Positions 6,981 through 15,428 of a stretch of 27,142 bases of DNA are shown here, piece by piece. Position 1 is the first letter of the stretch, and every line of letters begins with the position of its first letter. This DNA comes from a virus. Below the pieces are notes generated by a model. That model was given only the letters and a program-made list of their open reading frames with translations. It did not search any database and was not told where the DNA came from. Where the stretch lies: positions 1-27,142 of IMG/VR virus record IMGVR_UViG_3300048023_000408; one strand, 5' to 3'. Both the position numbers and the translations under genes were made by a program.

Positions 6981-8150
6981 ATGTATCTAAATGATTTAAA
7001 TTCAAGTCAACATAACGTAGACAAGTTGAATAAGATACTATCACAAACTTTTAACCACGAGGTTGATTTGTCTGAGATGAGTACTGATTCACTTAACAGA
7101 ATGTTGACCACAACAAATGCCAAAATGACGGCAATTAAAGAAAGCGATCTCACATATTGGGAAAATGCACAGTATAATAAATTAGGATTAATTTCACATC
7201 AAATTAAAGAATATTTGAATGAAATTGCACCAACAAGAGGCGACGGCAAAAAAATGAAAACCAAAGAAAGCACAGTAATGGAAGCTGATTTGGATCAAGC
7301 AGAAGTATTGCTAGCCGCACAAGAACTAGTTGACGAAATGCAAAAAATGGTAGAAGGCGTTGCAGAGATGCAAGTACAAAAACTTATGCCAATTGTAGAT
7401 GCAATGAAAGAGCAAGTAGGATTTGAAGTAGCAGAAGCATACAACAATGCCGCTGATGGTGCATTAGGCGCACTATTAGATGCTATGAAAACTGCTAAAG
7501 AAGCAGTTGAAAATGCAACACTAGCCGCTAGAGGCGAGCCTGTACCAGGTGGCGAAGCAATGCCAACAGATATGGGAATGGATGATGCTGATATGGATCC
7601 AGAAGCACCAATTGATGATATGGGTGCAGATGAGTTCGGCGGAGATGACTCAGAAGCAGGCGAAGAAAATCCAGTAGGCAGAGAACTTAAAGGCGAGAGT
7701 GCTATTGCTGATATGGAGCGAGGTGCGTTAGCTGAAAAAAAGTTTTTAGAGAGTAAAGACAAACTCTTCAAAATGGTCGAAAGTGGTGAGATGACACAGG
7801 AACACTTTATCAACATCATTGGTGAATTCCAAGGTAGATCAGGTGAACTTGATACAAGCACAATTGGCACACCTCAGCAAAAAGGTGTTGACGGAATAGT
7901 AGGTGGAGTTGGTACAATTTATAAACCACCATCGAAGAAGAAACCACAAGCTCCTAAGAAATTTGTACCTGTACCTCCACAAGACTCCGGAGTTGGAGTT
8001 GATACACAGCCGCCAAAACCAAATGTAGGCGGACTTAGAACTGCGGATCTAAGAAAAGGCGATGTTGGTTTTGATGCTGTACAGAAAAGATTTAACATGT
8101 TTAAGAAAGCCAAGCCACAAGCAGGCATGAACTTGAGTGGAAACAAGTAA
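6981..8150 (+). CDS. Probable virion structural protein with coiled-coil and acidic linker
   Basis: 389 residues. Residues 100-185 form a helical region (QAEVLLAAQELVDEMQKMVE...GALLDAMKTAKEAVENATLA) that resembles uncharacterised structural proteins of marine T4-like myoviruses. Residues about 188-228 are a very acidic Asp/Met/Pro linker, 230-290 another helical unit (DKLFKMVESGEMTQEHFINI), and 305-345 a Lys/Pro-rich linker. The modular, low-complexity linkers fit a scaffold, neck or inner-head protein. It has a perfect late promoter, and its stop overlaps the next start (TAATG). Confidence 0.65.
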   Translation: MYLNDLNSSQHNVDKLNKILSQTFNHEVDLSEMSTDSLNRMLTTTNAKMTAIKESDLTYWENAQYNKLGLISHQIKEYLNEIAPTRGDGKKMKTKESTVMEADLDQAEVLLAAQELVDEMQKMVEGVAEMQVQKLMPIVDAMKEQVGFEVAEAYNNAADGALGALLDAMKTAKEAVENATLAARGEPVPGGEAMPTDMGMDDADMDPEAPIDDMGADEFGGDDSEAGEENPVGRELKGESAIADMERGALAEKKFLESKDKLFKMVESGEMTQEHFINIIGEFQGRSGELDTSTIGTPQQKGVDGIVGGVGTIYKPPSKKKPQAPKKFVPVPPQDSGVGVDTQPPKPNVGGLRTADLRKGDVGFDAVQKRFNMFKKAKPQAGMNLSGNK

Positions 8151-8464
8151 TGTTAATCAACGAAGTTTTGAATGAAGACCAAAGTGACATATTGAATTAC
8201 CTAGAAGAATTGCTTACTAGGGCAAAAGCCAATATGAAAACTAAAATACCAACTAATATGGTATTAGCAAAACTTCGTGCAATGGGCTATAGCATAGATA
8301 TTACTAGTTTAATTGACATGCTGGCAACTATTACAATAGTTGGAAGTGCTAACAAAAAAGACATCACACTGGATACAGCAATACCCCGTTCAGACGCTGA
8401 TCCAGAAGATCAAACTGTTAGCAAAATGGCAAAGAAACAAGTTAGTAAGGACATGAAGAAATGA
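8150..8464 (+). CDS. Small helical protein, unknown
   Basis: 104 residues, starting in a TAATG overlap. Residues 10-70 are helical with a conserved-looking PTNMVLAKLRAMGYSIDITSL segment, resembling a small DNA- or protein-binding helical domain. The tail is Lys-rich (KMAKKQVSKDMKK). It is translationally coupled on both sides to probable virion genes, so a structural or assembly role is likely. No family is recognised. Confidence 0.62.
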   Translation: MLINEVLNEDQSDILNYLEELLTRAKANMKTKIPTNMVLAKLRAMGYSIDITSLIDMLATITIVGSANKKDITLDTAIPRSDADPEDQTVSKMAKKQVSKDMKK

Positions 8465-9081
8465 GTTATAGTATTAACAAATCAACAGCAAGAAGTTTAG
8501 CAAGAGCAGATCTTACTATATTTAATGAGACACAGGCCCTTATGAAACAAATCATCACAGACGCAGGAAATGGTCTATATGAAACAACTGTTAGTGATGG
8601 AACCGAAATGACAGAGAGTACACCAACTATTACAATTACAGGAAGTGTTGCGGCACCAACCATTACTGCAACACCGACTGTAATACTTGGTGGTGTTACT
8701 GTTACACTAGGAACAACTGGTCTAAGTTTAAATGCAGTCATAGCTGATATCAATGATGCGGCTGTACCAGGCGTAGTAGCTAGTAAAAATGCCGCTGATA
8801 ATCTTGTGTTAACATATACTGCACCAGCGGCAACTGCATGGACATTTACTGTAGGTGCTGGTACTGCTAATACAGACTTGGGTTTAACAGCCGCAACTAG
8901 TACAGCAACTAATCCAACAAGTGTTGATTATTTTAACTGTTGGCAAGGCAATGTTGATAGTAGACCAAAAACAGATCAAATGAGTCAAGTTATTCTCTAC
9001 TTCCAGCAACTTGGATATACCATTGAACGTCTTAAGAATACCACAACAGGTAAGACGCTCAAATGGGTAATAAGCTATTAA
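8461..9081 (+). CDS. Virion-associated protein with flagellin hook-IN-like insertion
   Basis: 206 residues. N-terminal 1-50 (TARSLARADLTIFNETQALM) and C-terminal 150-206 (QMSQVILYFQQLGYTIERLK) together resemble a small repeated tail/fibre-associated fold of marine T4-like phages. Between them, residues about 51-148 are a Thr/Ala-rich beta insertion: LGGVTVTLGTTGLSLNAVIA, then ADINDA, VPGVVASKNAADNLVLTYTA and LGLTAAT. That order (strand, D/N-I-N-x-A, VxAS, LxLT, LGL) is the pattern of the hook-IN motif of flagellar hook-associated proteins. Role: probably surface exposed. It is coupled to the upstream gene by ATGA. Confidence 0.6.
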   Translation: MSYSINKSTARSLARADLTIFNETQALMKQIITDAGNGLYETTVSDGTEMTESTPTITITGSVAAPTITATPTVILGGVTVTLGTTGLSLNAVIADINDAAVPGVVASKNAADNLVLTYTAPAATAWTFTVGAGTANTDLGLTAATSTATNPTSVDYFNCWQGNVDSRPKTDQMSQVILYFQQLGYTIERLKNTTTGKTLKWVISY

Positions 9082-9226
9082 GCTAGTAAGGATATGGCAG
9101 TCACTTGACGGTGATAATAAAGCTATATTATTTTGTATCATATTATCTATTTTATTAGCTTATTTTGACCCAAGATGGCAAAGTTTTCATTGACAACATA
9201 ATAGCTTTTTGTTACAATAAGCTATG
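9066..9226 (+). repeat. Cluster of AATAAGCTAT-like motifs around the nuclease promoter
   Basis: Five AGCT-centred sites occur in about 160 nt: TAATAAGCTATTA (9068-9080), TAATAAAGCTAT (9115-9126), ATTAGCTTATT (9154-9164, reverse), ATAATAGCTTTTT (9198-9210, reverse-like) and AATAAGCTAT (9216-9225). The last two flank the -10 box and the start codon. They could be an operator cluster; A/T richness makes chance similarity possible. Confidence 0.4.
9190..9218 (+). promoter_or_regulatory. Sigma70-like promoter TTGACA-17-TACAAT
   Basis: Consensus -35 TTGACA (9190-9195), 17-nt spacer, -10 TACAAT (9213-9218). The -10 ends 5 nt before the ATG at 9224, so the transcript should begin at or next to the start codon. 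The nuclease gene has no Shine-Dalgarno. Confidence 0.72.
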
Positions 9227-9889
9227 TTAAATATAAATCACATTTACCCGTATAAAGAATTTAAACGTAAGAGTGTAGGCGGTAAACGTCTATACGAAAA
9301 CCCGTATGGCGATCCTGTGCCTAGTGTGACTACTATCCTCAGTAAAACAAAGGATATGACACACCTTAATGCTTGGAAAAAGCGAGTGGGCGAAAAGAAA
9401 GCACAAGAGATTGTAACTGAAGCCGCAAATGTAGGCACAATTATGCACAACATGTTAGAAGCATGGAGCCTCAATGAGGAATACACAGGTACTAATATGT
9501 TACAAGCCAAAATGATGGCAGAGACTGTTATTAAAAATATTGAACCTGACATTGATGAAGTTTGGGGTAGCGAAGTAAACTTGTGTTACCCGGGACTATA
9601 TGCAGGCACCACAGACCTAGTGGGCATATACAAAGGCAAGCCTACTATTATGGATTTTAAGCAAACCAACAAACCTAAAAAGCGTGAGTGGATTGATGAT
9701 TACTTTATGCAAGCCGCCGCTTATGGAATGGCACATAATGAGGTGTTTGAAACTAAAATTGAACATGCGGCAATTTTTATGTGCAGTAGAGATTGTGATT
9801 GGCAACTATGGGAAGTAGGGCCAGAAGATTTTAAAGTTTGGGAAGAAAAATGGGCAAAGAGAGTGGAAGAGTTCTACAACTTGTCATAA
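9224..9889 (+). CDS. PD-(D/E)XK exonuclease, RecB/Cas4-like
   Basis: 221 residues with the full motif set of RecB-family nucleases: G71-T-x-x-H75 (VGTIMHNMLEAW), Glu117, Asp131 in GTTDLVG, D144-F-K146 (IMDFKQ) and the Q163-x-x-x-Y167 motif (MQAAAYGMAH). All catalytic residues are present, so it is likely an active single-domain exonuclease for phage recombination, replication or host DNA breakdown. The N-terminus (NHIYPYKEF...PVPSVTTIL) fits the family start, which supports the ATG at 9224 in spite of its lack of Shine-Dalgarno. It has its own sigma70-like promoter, so it is probably expressed early. Confidence 0.85.
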   Translation: MLNINHIYPYKEFKRKSVGGKRLYENPYGDPVPSVTTILSKTKDMTHLNAWKKRVGEKKAQEIVTEAANVGTIMHNMLEAWSLNEEYTGTNMLQAKMMAETVIKNIEPDIDEVWGSEVNLCYPGLYAGTTDLVGIYKGKPTIMDFKQTNKPKKREWIDDYFMQAAAYGMAHNEVFETKIEHAAIFMCSRDCDWQLWEVGPEDFKVWEEKWAKRVEEFYNLS

Positions 9890-9892
9890 ATA
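9885..9892 (+). promoter_or_regulatory. Late promoter, CATAAATA
   Basis: Late box that contains the TAA stop (9887-9889) of the nuclease gene, followed by CT. The ATG at 9911 is 18 nt away and has CAGGAG at 9899-9904. Confidence 0.75.
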
Positions 9893-9910
9893 CTGTATCA
9901 GGAGTACAAA

Positions 9911-10570
9911 ATGGCAACAACTAGATTAAGTAAGATAAGAGTCAGGCAAGGTAATTTTTCTGACTTGCCTGTATTAGATCCGGGTGAACTTGGATATGCA
10001 AAAGACCAAAGACGTTTGTTTATTGGTAATGATGTAGTAAGTGTAGGAACCGGTAACGGTGTATTGACAGCATTTACAATTCCTTTAGCATTAAGCAAAC
10101 CTAATATTACAACTGTAAGTGTTGCAGGCAGTGCAGTTAATGCTAGTACCTATACAATTAGTGGAACAACATTAACATTTGCTAGTGCTCCGACTGGTGC
10201 TATCACTGTTGGCTTTAATAACGAGATTGATATTGTCAGTGATGTTACAATACCAAGTGAAATTAGTTTAGCCGCAAACGGTAGCTCAGCTGATACAGGA
10301 TTTCAAATTGATACAAGTTTGTATAATGTTGTAGTTATGGACTACACCTTAGAAAGTACAAACGGTGTTAGAATTGGACAACTAAGATTTGGAACTGATA
10401 CAAGTGCAAGTGCAAATACTATTGGTGACAATTATACAGAAACAGCCGCCGTAGGAATTACTTTTAGCTTAGATACTGCAACTGCAAATACTCTAAAGCT
10501 ACAGTATACCGATGCAGATAACCTTATAACAAAATTTAAGTATACATATCAACTTTGGAACAGCAATTAA
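9911..10570 (+). CDS. Tail-fibre-like structural protein
   Basis: 219 residues. The first 45 (TRLSKIRVRQGNFSDLPVLD, then PGELGYAKDQRRLFIG) match the small N-terminal unit found on many phage fibre and receptor-binding proteins (R-x-G ... L-x-x-G-E-L-G-Y-x-x-D ... L-x-I-G). The remainder is a Thr/Ser/Val-rich beta region (about 55-219). It is likely a fibre or baseplate-attached adhesin. It has a late promoter and a good Shine-Dalgarno, as expected for a virion gene. Confidence 0.75.
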   Translation: MATTRLSKIRVRQGNFSDLPVLDPGELGYAKDQRRLFIGNDVVSVGTGNGVLTAFTIPLALSKPNITTVSVAGSAVNASTYTISGTTLTFASAPTGAITVGFNNEIDIVSDVTIPSEISLAANGSSADTGFQIDTSLYNVVVMDYTLESTNGVRIGQLRFGTDTSASANTIGDNYTETAAVGITFSLDTATANTLKLQYTDADNLITKFKYTYQLWNSN

Positions 10571-11007
10571 TACACACTGCTTGGTTTGAATCTCCAACTG
10601 CTAGATTAAGTCAGTGGCGGGAGTTTCGTAAAGGCTTGGATACAGACAACACACAAGAAGTCTGTAATACAGTAATAGATTGGTGGAAAATGGCACCAAT
10701 TAGTAAAATGACCATTGACCCTGTGAACAGTACTACATGGCCTACGCCGTGGGAGATGTTACACAGTGGAGATTTTTGTGAAAGCAGTTTGGCGCTGGGC
10801 ATGAGTTATACAATTTATTATGCAAATGAAACAATACCCAACGAGCTACTGTACATCACAGATAGAAATAATAGCACACAAAAATTATGTGCGTGGATTG
10901 ACAATAAGTATCTGCTTAATTACGAACACGGTGCGATAAGTACACTACCAACCGAAAACATATCGATCAGCTTCCGCAAAAAAATTGCGGATGTGATCAA
11001 ATGCTGA
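10555..11007 (+). CDS. Conserved-type phage protein, unknown
   Basis: 150 residues with a TTG start at 10555 that overlaps the fibre gene by 16 nt; no ATG is available near the N-terminus. The sequence (SQWREFRKGL, NTVIDWWKMAPI, STTWPTPWEMLHSGDFCESSL, ALGMSYTIYY) has a Trp-rich pattern seen in uncharacterised proteins next to fibre genes in T4-like marine phages. A role in fibre assembly is possible but is inference from position only. Confidence 0.68.
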   Translation: MEQQLIHTAWFESPTARLSQWREFRKGLDTDNTQEVCNTVIDWWKMAPISKMTIDPVNSTTWPTPWEMLHSGDFCESSLALGMSYTIYYANETIPNELLYITDRNNSTQKLCAWIDNKYLLNYEHGAISTLPTENISISFRKKIADVIKC

Positions 11008-11070
11008 TACATAACTTGGTCCAAGAGAATAATAAGTACAGAGATACACAGATGAGAAGGAAAAACAATA

Positions 11071-13374
11071 ATGAGTGAAATTCAAGTAGTCAAACGAAAT
11101 GGTAATAAAGACACATTAGATTTAGAAAAGTTGCATAAAGTAGTATTTTCAGCGTGTGAAAATCTTAACGGTGTTAGTGCAAGTGAAGTAGAAATTAAAA
11201 GCAGTTTACAATTTTATAGTGGTATTACCAGTAGTGAGATTCAAGAAACACTCATTAAAAGTGCGGCAGATTTAATTAGCGAAGAACAACCAAACTATCA
11301 GTGGGTAGCTGGACGACTAATTGTATATCACCTTCGCAAAATGGTTTATGGACAATACGATCCGTGGCATATATCAAAACTAATTAAGACCAACGTAGAA
11401 GAAGGATTTTACGATAATAGTTTATTAGAAAAGTATACAGACGAAGAATGGGATGAATTAAATTCGCATCTTAAACACGACAGAGATGAAACTATGACAT
11501 ATGCCGCTATGGAACAATGGCGTGGCAAGTATCTTGTACAAAATCGTGTTACAAATATAATCAAAGAAACTCCACAAATGGCGTACATGCTAATCTCAGC
11601 AACATTGTTTGCTGAATACCCGAGAGAAACAAGATTGCAATGGGTAAAGGATTATTATGACGCAGTTTCATTATTTTATATTAGCCTTCCTACTCCTGTC
11701 ATGGCTGGCGTTAGAACTCCACAACGCCAATTTTCGTCATGCGTCCTTATTGAGACTGACGATAGCCTTGATAGCATCAATGCTACTACTAGTAGCATCG
11801 TTAAGTATGTTTCAGCAAAAGCAGGAATTGGAATCGGCGCCGGCAATATACGGGCTCTCGGAAGTCCCATTCGTAAGGGTGACGCCTATCACACAGGAGT
11901 CGTACCATTCTACAAAATGTTTCAAAGTGCAACAAGGAGTTGTAGTCAAGGCGGAGTGCGAAACGGAGCGGCAACACTATACTATCCAATCTGGCACTAT
12001 GAAGTAGAAGACCTACTTGTACTTAAGAATAACAAAGGTACAGACGATAACCGTGTGCGTCATATGGACTATGGTGTACAGTTTAACAAATTGTTTTATG
12101 AAAGATTAATTAGCAACGGAGAAATTACATTATTCTCACCTAGCGATGTTCCTGGTTTGTACGAAGCATTTTTTGCAGACCAAGACAAGTTTAAAGAACT
12201 ATACGAACGTGCAGAACGCAATACAAGACTACGCAAGAAAACAATCGGTGCAACAGAATTGTTTAGTATGTTTATGGAAGAGCGTAAGAACACAGGTAGA
12301 ATTTATCTACAAAATGTAGATAATGCAAATAGTCACAGTAGCTTTATAGAAGAAGTTGCACCAATTAGACAAAGCAACCTATGTGCAGAGATTGATTTGC
12401 CAACTAAACCTCTTAACGACTTCAATGACGAAGAAGGTGAAATTGCATTGTGTACATTGAGTGCTATTAATTGGGGTAAAATTAAAACACCTGAAGAATT
12501 TGCAAAGCCTTGTGAACTAGCTGTTAGAGGACTTGATGCACTATTAACCTATCAAGACTATCCTGTAAAGGCGGCACAAAATGCCACAGAAGGCAGACGT
12601 CCGTTGGGTGTTGGTATTATTAACTTGGCATTTTGGATGGCGAAAAACAATATGTCATATACACAACCAAACTTGGAAATGATTGACGAATTTGCAGAAG
12701 CATGGAGTTACTATCTAATCAAAGCAAGTGCAGACCTAGCTGAAGAGCAAGGTGCATGTTTGTGGAGTGATCAAACCAAATATCATAATGGACTTACACC
12801 TAACCAAACATACAAACAAGATGTAGACGAACTAGTCGCACACAAAGAACGTATGCCTTGGAGAGAACTAAGAGATCAACTAAAGCGTACAGGAATTAGA
12901 AATTCAACACTAATGGCACTAATGCCAGCTGAAACATCAGCACAAATTTCAAATGCTACAAACGGCATTGAACCACCTCGCAGTCTTGTAAGTGTCAAGC
13001 AAAGTAAACATGGTATCCTAAAACAAGTGGTACCAAGTATACACAAGCTAAAAAACAAATATGAATTGTTATGGGATCAACGAAGCCCAGAAGGATACTT
13101 ACAAATTATGGCAGTATTACAAAAGTATATTGACCAGGGCATTAGTGTTAATACTAGTTACAATCCGGTATTTTATGAAGATGAAAAGATTAGCATGAGT
13201 GAAATGCTAAGACATTTAATGATCTTCTACAAATACGGTGGTAAACAGTTGTATTATTTCAACACCTATGATGGACAAGGTGAATTAGATATTGACAAAT
13301 TAAATGAATCAAGTAATATAACTGTAGACGAAGAACAATTTGAAGAAGAAGACTGCGAAAGCTGTGTAATATAA
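11071..13374 (+). CDS. nrdA: Class Ia ribonucleoside-diphosphate reductase, large subunit
   Basis: 767 residues, close to the E. coli NrdA length. It reduces ribonucleoside diphosphates to deoxy forms for phage DNA synthesis. Residues 1-95 are the ATP-cone regulatory domain (VVKRNGNKDTLDLEKLHKVV). Catalytic residues are present: Cys224 (QFSSCVLIE), Asn436/Cys438/Glu440 (SNLCAEIDLP), Cys461 (ALCTLSAIN) and the C-terminal redox pair Cys762/Cys765 (DCESCVI). AAGGA precedes the ATG. It is followed 12 nt later by nrdB. Codons around 11686-11960, spanning Cys224, are unusually C-ending compared with the rest of the gene (see findings). Confidence 0.97.
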   Translation: MSEIQVVKRNGNKDTLDLEKLHKVVFSACENLNGVSASEVEIKSSLQFYSGITSSEIQETLIKSAADLISEEQPNYQWVAGRLIVYHLRKMVYGQYDPWHISKLIKTNVEEGFYDNSLLEKYTDEEWDELNSHLKHDRDETMTYAAMEQWRGKYLVQNRVTNIIKETPQMAYMLISATLFAEYPRETRLQWVKDYYDAVSLFYISLPTPVMAGVRTPQRQFSSCVLIETDDSLDSINATTSSIVKYVSAKAGIGIGAGNIRALGSPIRKGDAYHTGVVPFYKMFQSATRSCSQGGVRNGAATLYYPIWHYEVEDLLVLKNNKGTDDNRVRHMDYGVQFNKLFYERLISNGEITLFSPSDVPGLYEAFFADQDKFKELYERAERNTRLRKKTIGATELFSMFMEERKNTGRIYLQNVDNANSHSSFIEEVAPIRQSNLCAEIDLPTKPLNDFNDEEGEIALCTLSAINWGKIKTPEEFAKPCELAVRGLDALLTYQDYPVKAAQNATEGRRPLGVGIINLAFWMAKNNMSYTQPNLEMIDEFAEAWSYYLIKASADLAEEQGACLWSDQTKYHNGLTPNQTYKQDVDELVAHKERMPWRELRDQLKRTGIRNSTLMALMPAETSAQISNATNGIEPPRSLVSVKQSKHGILKQVVPSIHKLKNKYELLWDQRSPEGYLQIMAVLQKYIDQGISVNTSYNPVFYEDEKISMSEMLRHLMIFYKYGGKQLYYFNTYDGQGELDIDKLNESSNITVDEEQFEEEDCESCVI

Positions 13375-13386
13375 GAAAGAGAAGCA

Positions 13387-14514
13387 ATGAGTGTATTAAA
13401 TGCAAATCAACGGAACAAGCACCTCGAAAGTTTAATGTTCCTAGATCCGAATGGAGGCGTTGATATTCAACGCTATGATACTTTAAAGTATCGTCAGTTT
13501 GATAAACTGACAGACAAACAGTTGGGATTCTTTTGGCGTCCCGAAGAAGTAGATGTATTGCGTGATGCAAAAGACTTTAAAGAGTTAACAGAACACGAAC
13601 AACACATCTTCACCAGTAACTTAAAACGCCAGATCTTATTGGACAGTGTTCAAGGTCGAGCTCCTGCAGACAGTTTCAATCCACTAGTAAGTTTACCTGA
13701 ACTTGAAAATTGGGTAACAACATGGACGTTTAATGAAACAATCCACAGTCGCAGTTACACACATATTATTAGAAATGTATATTCAAATCCTAGTATTATC
13801 TTTGATGGTATGATGGATATTAGTGAAATTATGGATTGTGCAGGCGATATCAGCAAGCACTATGATGACCTTATTGAAATGGGCATGTGGTATAATCTAC
13901 TAGGCGAAGGCAAACATACAGTCAACGGTAAGAAGATCGTTGTAGACAAGTATGAGCTTAAGAAACTATTATGGAAAGCTATGATGAGTGTAAACATTCT
14001 AGAAGGCGTTCGCTTTTATGTATCGTTTGCATGTAGCTGGGCATTTGCTGAACTTAAAAAGATGGAAGGCAATGCTAAGATTATTAAACTTATTTGTAGA
14101 GATGAGAATGTACATTTGGGTAGTACCCAAACATTACTAAAACTGATGCCCAAAGATGATCCCGACTTTGCTCGTATCCAAGAAGAAACTCGGGACGAAA
14201 TGGTTCAACTGTTTATTGATGCAGTAGACCAAGAGAAAGCCTGGGCAGACTATTTGTTCAAGGACGGATCAATGATTGGACTAAATGCACAACTATTGGG
14301 TGAATATGTTGAATGGACTGCTAATAAACGTATGACGGCAGTTGGACTTGAAAGCCCATACAAAGGTGTAAGTAATCCTTTACCTTGGACACAAAAGTGG
14401 ATTGCAGGTGCAGAAGTGCAAGTTGCGCCACAAGAAACTGAGATTAGTAGTTACGTTATCGGAGGCACTAAGCAAGATGTTAACGGTAGCACATTCCAAG
14501 GGATGAAATTGTGA
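13387..14514 (+). CDS. nrdB: Class Ia ribonucleotide reductase, small subunit
   Basis: 375 residues. It carries the di-iron/tyrosyl radical centre that starts catalysis in NrdA. Iron ligands are visible: Asp86 (LLDSVQGR), Glu117 and His120 (NETIHSRSYTHI), the Glu in ILEGVRFYVSFACSW, and Glu and His in CRDENVHLGS. The radical tyrosine is Tyr124 (HSRSYTHI). All are conserved, so it should be active. The stop overlaps the GTG start of the glutaredoxin gene, keeping the three proteins together in one operon. No intron or intein is seen. Confidence 0.97.
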   Translation: MSVLNANQRNKHLESLMFLDPNGGVDIQRYDTLKYRQFDKLTDKQLGFFWRPEEVDVLRDAKDFKELTEHEQHIFTSNLKRQILLDSVQGRAPADSFNPLVSLPELENWVTTWTFNETIHSRSYTHIIRNVYSNPSIIFDGMMDISEIMDCAGDISKHYDDLIEMGMWYNLLGEGKHTVNGKKIVVDKYELKKLLWKAMMSVNILEGVRFYVSFACSWAFAELKKMEGNAKIIKLICRDENVHLGSTQTLLKLMPKDDPDFARIQEETRDEMVQLFIDAVDQEKAWADYLFKDGSMIGLNAQLLGEYVEWTANKRMTAVGLESPYKGVSNPLPWTQKWIAGAEVQVAPQETEISSYVIGGTKQDVNGSTFQGMKL

Positions 14515-14786
14515 TTACGGTATATAGTAAGCCATTGTGTCATTATTGCACAATGGCTAAACAATACTTAGATACAAACGGATTTGAATACGAAGAAATC
14601 AGAGTGGATACCAATCCTGAAGCTAGAGAGTTTTTGATAAGTGAGGGGCATAGAACTATGCCTCAAATTTACAACAATGGAAAACTACTAGTAGCAGGAG
14701 GAGGGCAAGCACTTGTTCGTATGAATCCAGACATGGTAAGAAAACTCATAGGAGAAGTTATAGATGTTGGTGACATCCAATTATAA
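14511..14786 (+). CDS. Glutaredoxin
   Basis: 91 residues, GTG start overlapping the nrdB stop. Active-site Cys10-His-Tyr-Cys13 in VYSKPLCHYCTMAK, cis-proline loop T49-M50-P51 (HRTMPQIY) and Gly-rich glutathione-binding turn (VAGGGQAL). It likely reduces the C-terminal cysteines of NrdA after each turnover, as T4 NrdC does. The position straight after nrdB supports this. Confidence 0.93.
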   Translation: MITVYSKPLCHYCTMAKQYLDTNGFEYEEIRVDTNPEAREFLISEGHRTMPQIYNNGKLLVAGGGQALVRMNPDMVRKLIGEVIDVGDIQL

Positions 14787-15114
14787 AAAGAATGATATTA
14801 TAGGCATTAAATTAAGTACAGGTGAAGAAGTAGTAGCAAGATTTGAAAAGTTTGATTCAGCAACTAAGCAAAAAACACTACATATTGTAAAGCCAACTGT
14901 ACTAACACTAAACCCACAAAACGGACAAGCAATGCTTATTCCTTGGCTAATGAGTTTAGATGTTCATAAAAGTGACCCAGTAACAGTTAGTCAGGATCAG
15001 ATTGTTGCAATGTATACGCCATCACAAGGTATTGCAAGTGTTTATCTGCAAGGTTCAAGTGGTATTAAGTTACCAGATAGGTCAGATACAGAAAAGCTCA
15101 CAGGACTTTTATAA
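14764..15114 (+). CDS. Small beta-rich phage protein, possibly Sm/SH3-like
   Basis: 116 residues, overlapping the glutaredoxin gene by 23 nt; ATG 14764, TTG 14767 and GTG 14770 are all possible starts. The sequence begins TSNYKKNDIIGIKLSTGEEV, then VARFEKFD, a strand-turn-strand pattern like Sm/Lsm or SH3-type barrels, and later TVLTLNPQNGQAMLIPWLMS. Proteins with this pattern occur in marine T4-like phages without known function. RNA binding is only a fold-based guess. The TAA stop is part of the next late promoter. Confidence 0.68.
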   Translation: MLVTSNYKKNDIIGIKLSTGEEVVARFEKFDSATKQKTLHIVKPTVLTLNPQNGQAMLIPWLMSLDVHKSDPVTVSQDQIVAMYTPSQGIASVYLQGSSGIKLPDRSDTEKLTGLL

Positions 15115-15117
15115 ATA
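15110..15117 (+). promoter_or_regulatory. Late promoter, TATAAATA (perfect)
   Basis: Perfect late box including the upstream TAA stop (15112-15114). It ends 5 nt before the ATG at 15123, and no Shine-Dalgarno lies between. Confidence 0.82.
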
Positions 15118-15122
15118 CTTGC

Positions 15123-15428
15123 ATGGCAAGATATGTTCATAGACAAGGTGATAGTAGAATTTGCGGTGCAACAACTGTCGCTCAACAAAATACAGTAAGA
15201 GCAAACAGCAGATTTGTCAGTATAGACGCTGATCCAAACACTCATGGTGGTGGACCATTAAAAGCAACCGACACTGTTGGTAAAGTTAGAGTTGAAAATC
15301 GTGCAGTTATACTCAATGGAGATCCTGCTGGCCCAGATGGTTTATGTCCTATACCACCTCATTGTGGACCAAATGCTAGTAGTGCTAGTCCAAATGTTAG
15401 AGCAGGTGGGGGTCAAACAGTACAATGA
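15123..15428 (+). CDS. PAAR-like spike-tip protein
   Basis: 101 residues, the usual size for a PAAR tip (T4 gp5.4-type). It shows the pattern of repeated Gly/Val turns with metal-ligand-like residues: His6, GDSRICGA, NTHGGGPLKATDTVGKVRVE, VILNGDPAGPDG and PIPPHCGP with His/Cys near residue 80. Such proteins cap the cell-puncturing spike of myovirus baseplates. The late promoter, and ATGA coupling to the fibre-like protein downstream, fit a baseplate gene. Confidence 0.78.
   Translation: MARYVHRQGDSRICGATTVAQQNTVRANSRFVSIDADPNTHGGGPLKATDTVGKVRVENRAVILNGDPAGPDGLCPIPPHCGPNASSASPNVRAGGGQTVQ

Noticed and set aside
7295-7870. 191-residue Ser/Ala-rich minus-strand frame
   Set aside because: It is the antisense of the Asp/Glu/Ala-rich linker in the structural gene; low complexity explains the open frame.
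9105-9131. Second promoter with TTGACG upstream of the nuclease gene
   Set aside because: No good -10 box occurs at 16-18 nt; the TTGACA-17-TACAAT at 9190 is far better.
11657-12007. 116-residue frame inside nrdA on the + strand with a hydrophobic start
   Set aside because: It lies wholly within a perfectly conserved nrdA segment in another frame; it stays open because of the codon patch there and has no ribosome-binding site.
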